NCBI GenBank assembly: GCA_964479435.1 | Contig: CAYZME010000031.1 | Span: 1-22,868, forward strand | Source of the DNA: JAAYKS01 sp964479435 | GTDB taxonomy: Bacteria > Bacillota > Clostridia > Saccharofermentanales > UBA5734 | Length of the DNA: 22,868 bases | Direction: 5' to 3' | In this document: one piece after another, positions 22,242 to 22,868 of the stretch | Numbering within the stretch: the first letter of the stretch is position 1 | How the letters are laid out: every line of letters begins with the position of its first letter | The notes under the pieces: model-generated | The model's database searches: none | What the model saw: the letters and a program-made list of their open reading frames with translations, nothing else | Told to the model about the DNA's origin: nothing | Position numbers and translations under genes: made by a program

Positions 22242-22868
22242 TCAATACACGTATGTTTGCCCGCGGTCGCGGATGATGACCTCATTATCAGGCCCAGCCG
22301 CCGCTTCAACCATACCGATCTCCTGTGCGGCAATCCCATACGAAGCGGCGATGGCACAGATATCCGCAACCGCTGACGCGTCACAATAGATCTCCAAGCG
22401 GTGCCCCATGTTGAAGATCTGATACATTTCCTGCGGTTCCACCGCTCCGGTTTCGCGAATCGCCGAAAAAATAGCAGGGGCCGGAAACAACCGATCCTTC
22501 ACGTAGCGCAGACCGGTACCGAAATCCCGGCACTTGACCTGTCCTCCGCCCGTACAATGGATCATGCCGGTGATTGACGCGCGGTGCTGACGCAAAACAT
22601 CGCGCACGACAGGCACATACGTCCGCGTGGGCGACAACAACGCCTCTCCGACCCCCATACCGGCGCCTGTCATGGCATCTGAACCCGGCAACGGGGAGGT
22701 CAAATGATAGGGGCCGGCATAGGTTTGCGCGACGGCAAGGGTCTCTGAATAGGTTTCCGGGTATTTGCGGCGATAATCCGCGTGTAGCAACAGATGGCGC
22801 GCGGCGGTCAGCCCGTTGGACCCGATCCCGCTATTGACTTGCTTCTCATACGTTGCCTGGCCGAAAGA
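22242..22868 (-). CDS. purM: AIR synthase-type protein (phosphoribosylformylglycinamidine cyclo-ligase), N-terminus outside window
   Basis: C-terminal 208 residues of a PurM-superfamily protein of the variant found in Clostridia and Bacteroidetes rather than the E. coli type. The visible sequence includes NSGIGSNGLTAARHLLL, the conserved GEALLSPTRTYVPV stretch, MIHCTGGGQVK and FNMGHRLEIYC. PurM closes FGAM to AIR in purine synthesis using ATP. The gene is open at the right edge and ends at 22242. No other pur genes are visible, so it may not lie in a standard purine operon. A 7-bp inverted repeat (22202-22208 and 22225-22231) follows the stop but lacks a T tract. Naming it purM rests on these C-terminal motifs; a PurM-like paralogue is the alternative. 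Confidence 0.88.
   Translation of the reverse strand, partial: SFGQATYEKQVNSGIGSNGLTAARHLLLHADYRRKYPETYSETLAVAQTYAGPYHLTSPLPGSDAMTGAGMGVGEALLSPTRTYVPVVRDVLRQHRASITGMIHCTGGGQVKCRDFGTGLRYVKDRLFPAPAIFSAIRETGAVEPQEMYQIFNMGHRLEIYCDASAVADICAIAASYGIAAQEIGMVEAAAGPDNEVIIRDRGQTYVY

Overview
The window reads as a stretch of ordinary chromosome from a moderately GC-rich member of the Bacillota (Clostridia-like), probably a draft or metagenome assembly. The evidence is: an isoleucine-type T-box leader with a consensus sigma-A promoter in front of ileS; strong GGAGG-type ribosome binding sites throughout; an IleRS with a KMSKH loop; the rpsO-pnp gene pair; DeoR, C_GCAxxG and half-size chromate transporter genes typical of Gram-positive bacteria; and a 10-base N run. 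No prophage, insertion sequence, CRISPR array, tRNA or rRNA was seen. The genus cannot be fixed from sequence alone.

Layout, left to right. 1-5443 (minus) is a T-box-controlled operon: promoter, T-box leader, ileS, lysA and the start of a site-2 protease gene that leaves the window. 5460-7609 (minus) holds two overlapping sugar-metabolism genes (sugar phosphate isomerase/epimerase, then Gfo/Idh/MocA oxidoreductase). 7724-9800 (minus) is a promoter followed by three genes with 4-base overlaps: a C_GCAxxG_C_C protein, a zinc-ribbon NUDIX hydrolase and an aldo/keto reductase. A DeoR regulator (about 9933-10691, plus) stands divergent to it.

10715-12677 has a membrane-anchored thioredoxin-like gene (minus) divergent from a translationally coupled pair of half-size chromate transporters (plus). 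12727-19101 is a long minus-strand series, read from the right: ferritin-like protein, conserved membrane-anchored protein of unknown function, ureohydrolase-like protein, YjbQ, HpcH/HpaI aldolase, a large HerA-like ATPase with a coiled-coil tail, and a small ArsC-like protein. The aldolase gene is interrupted by an assembly gap that looks like an unmerged 17-base contig overlap. 19219-22868 (minus) holds an AIR synthase (purM type, incomplete), rpsO with its promoter and terminator, a structured spacer, and pnp with a strong terminator.

The most informative observations are regulatory or concern quality: an isoleucine T-box that appears to govern lysA and a protease as well as ileS; a resolvable gap artefact in the aldolase gene; a ureohydrolase whose first metal-ligand histidine is a cysteine and whose gene overlaps yjbQ; an uncharacterised HerA-like ATPase/ArsC-like pair; and a multi-hairpin rpsO-pnp spacer. 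I did not find a clear candidate for a wholly new defence or mobile system.
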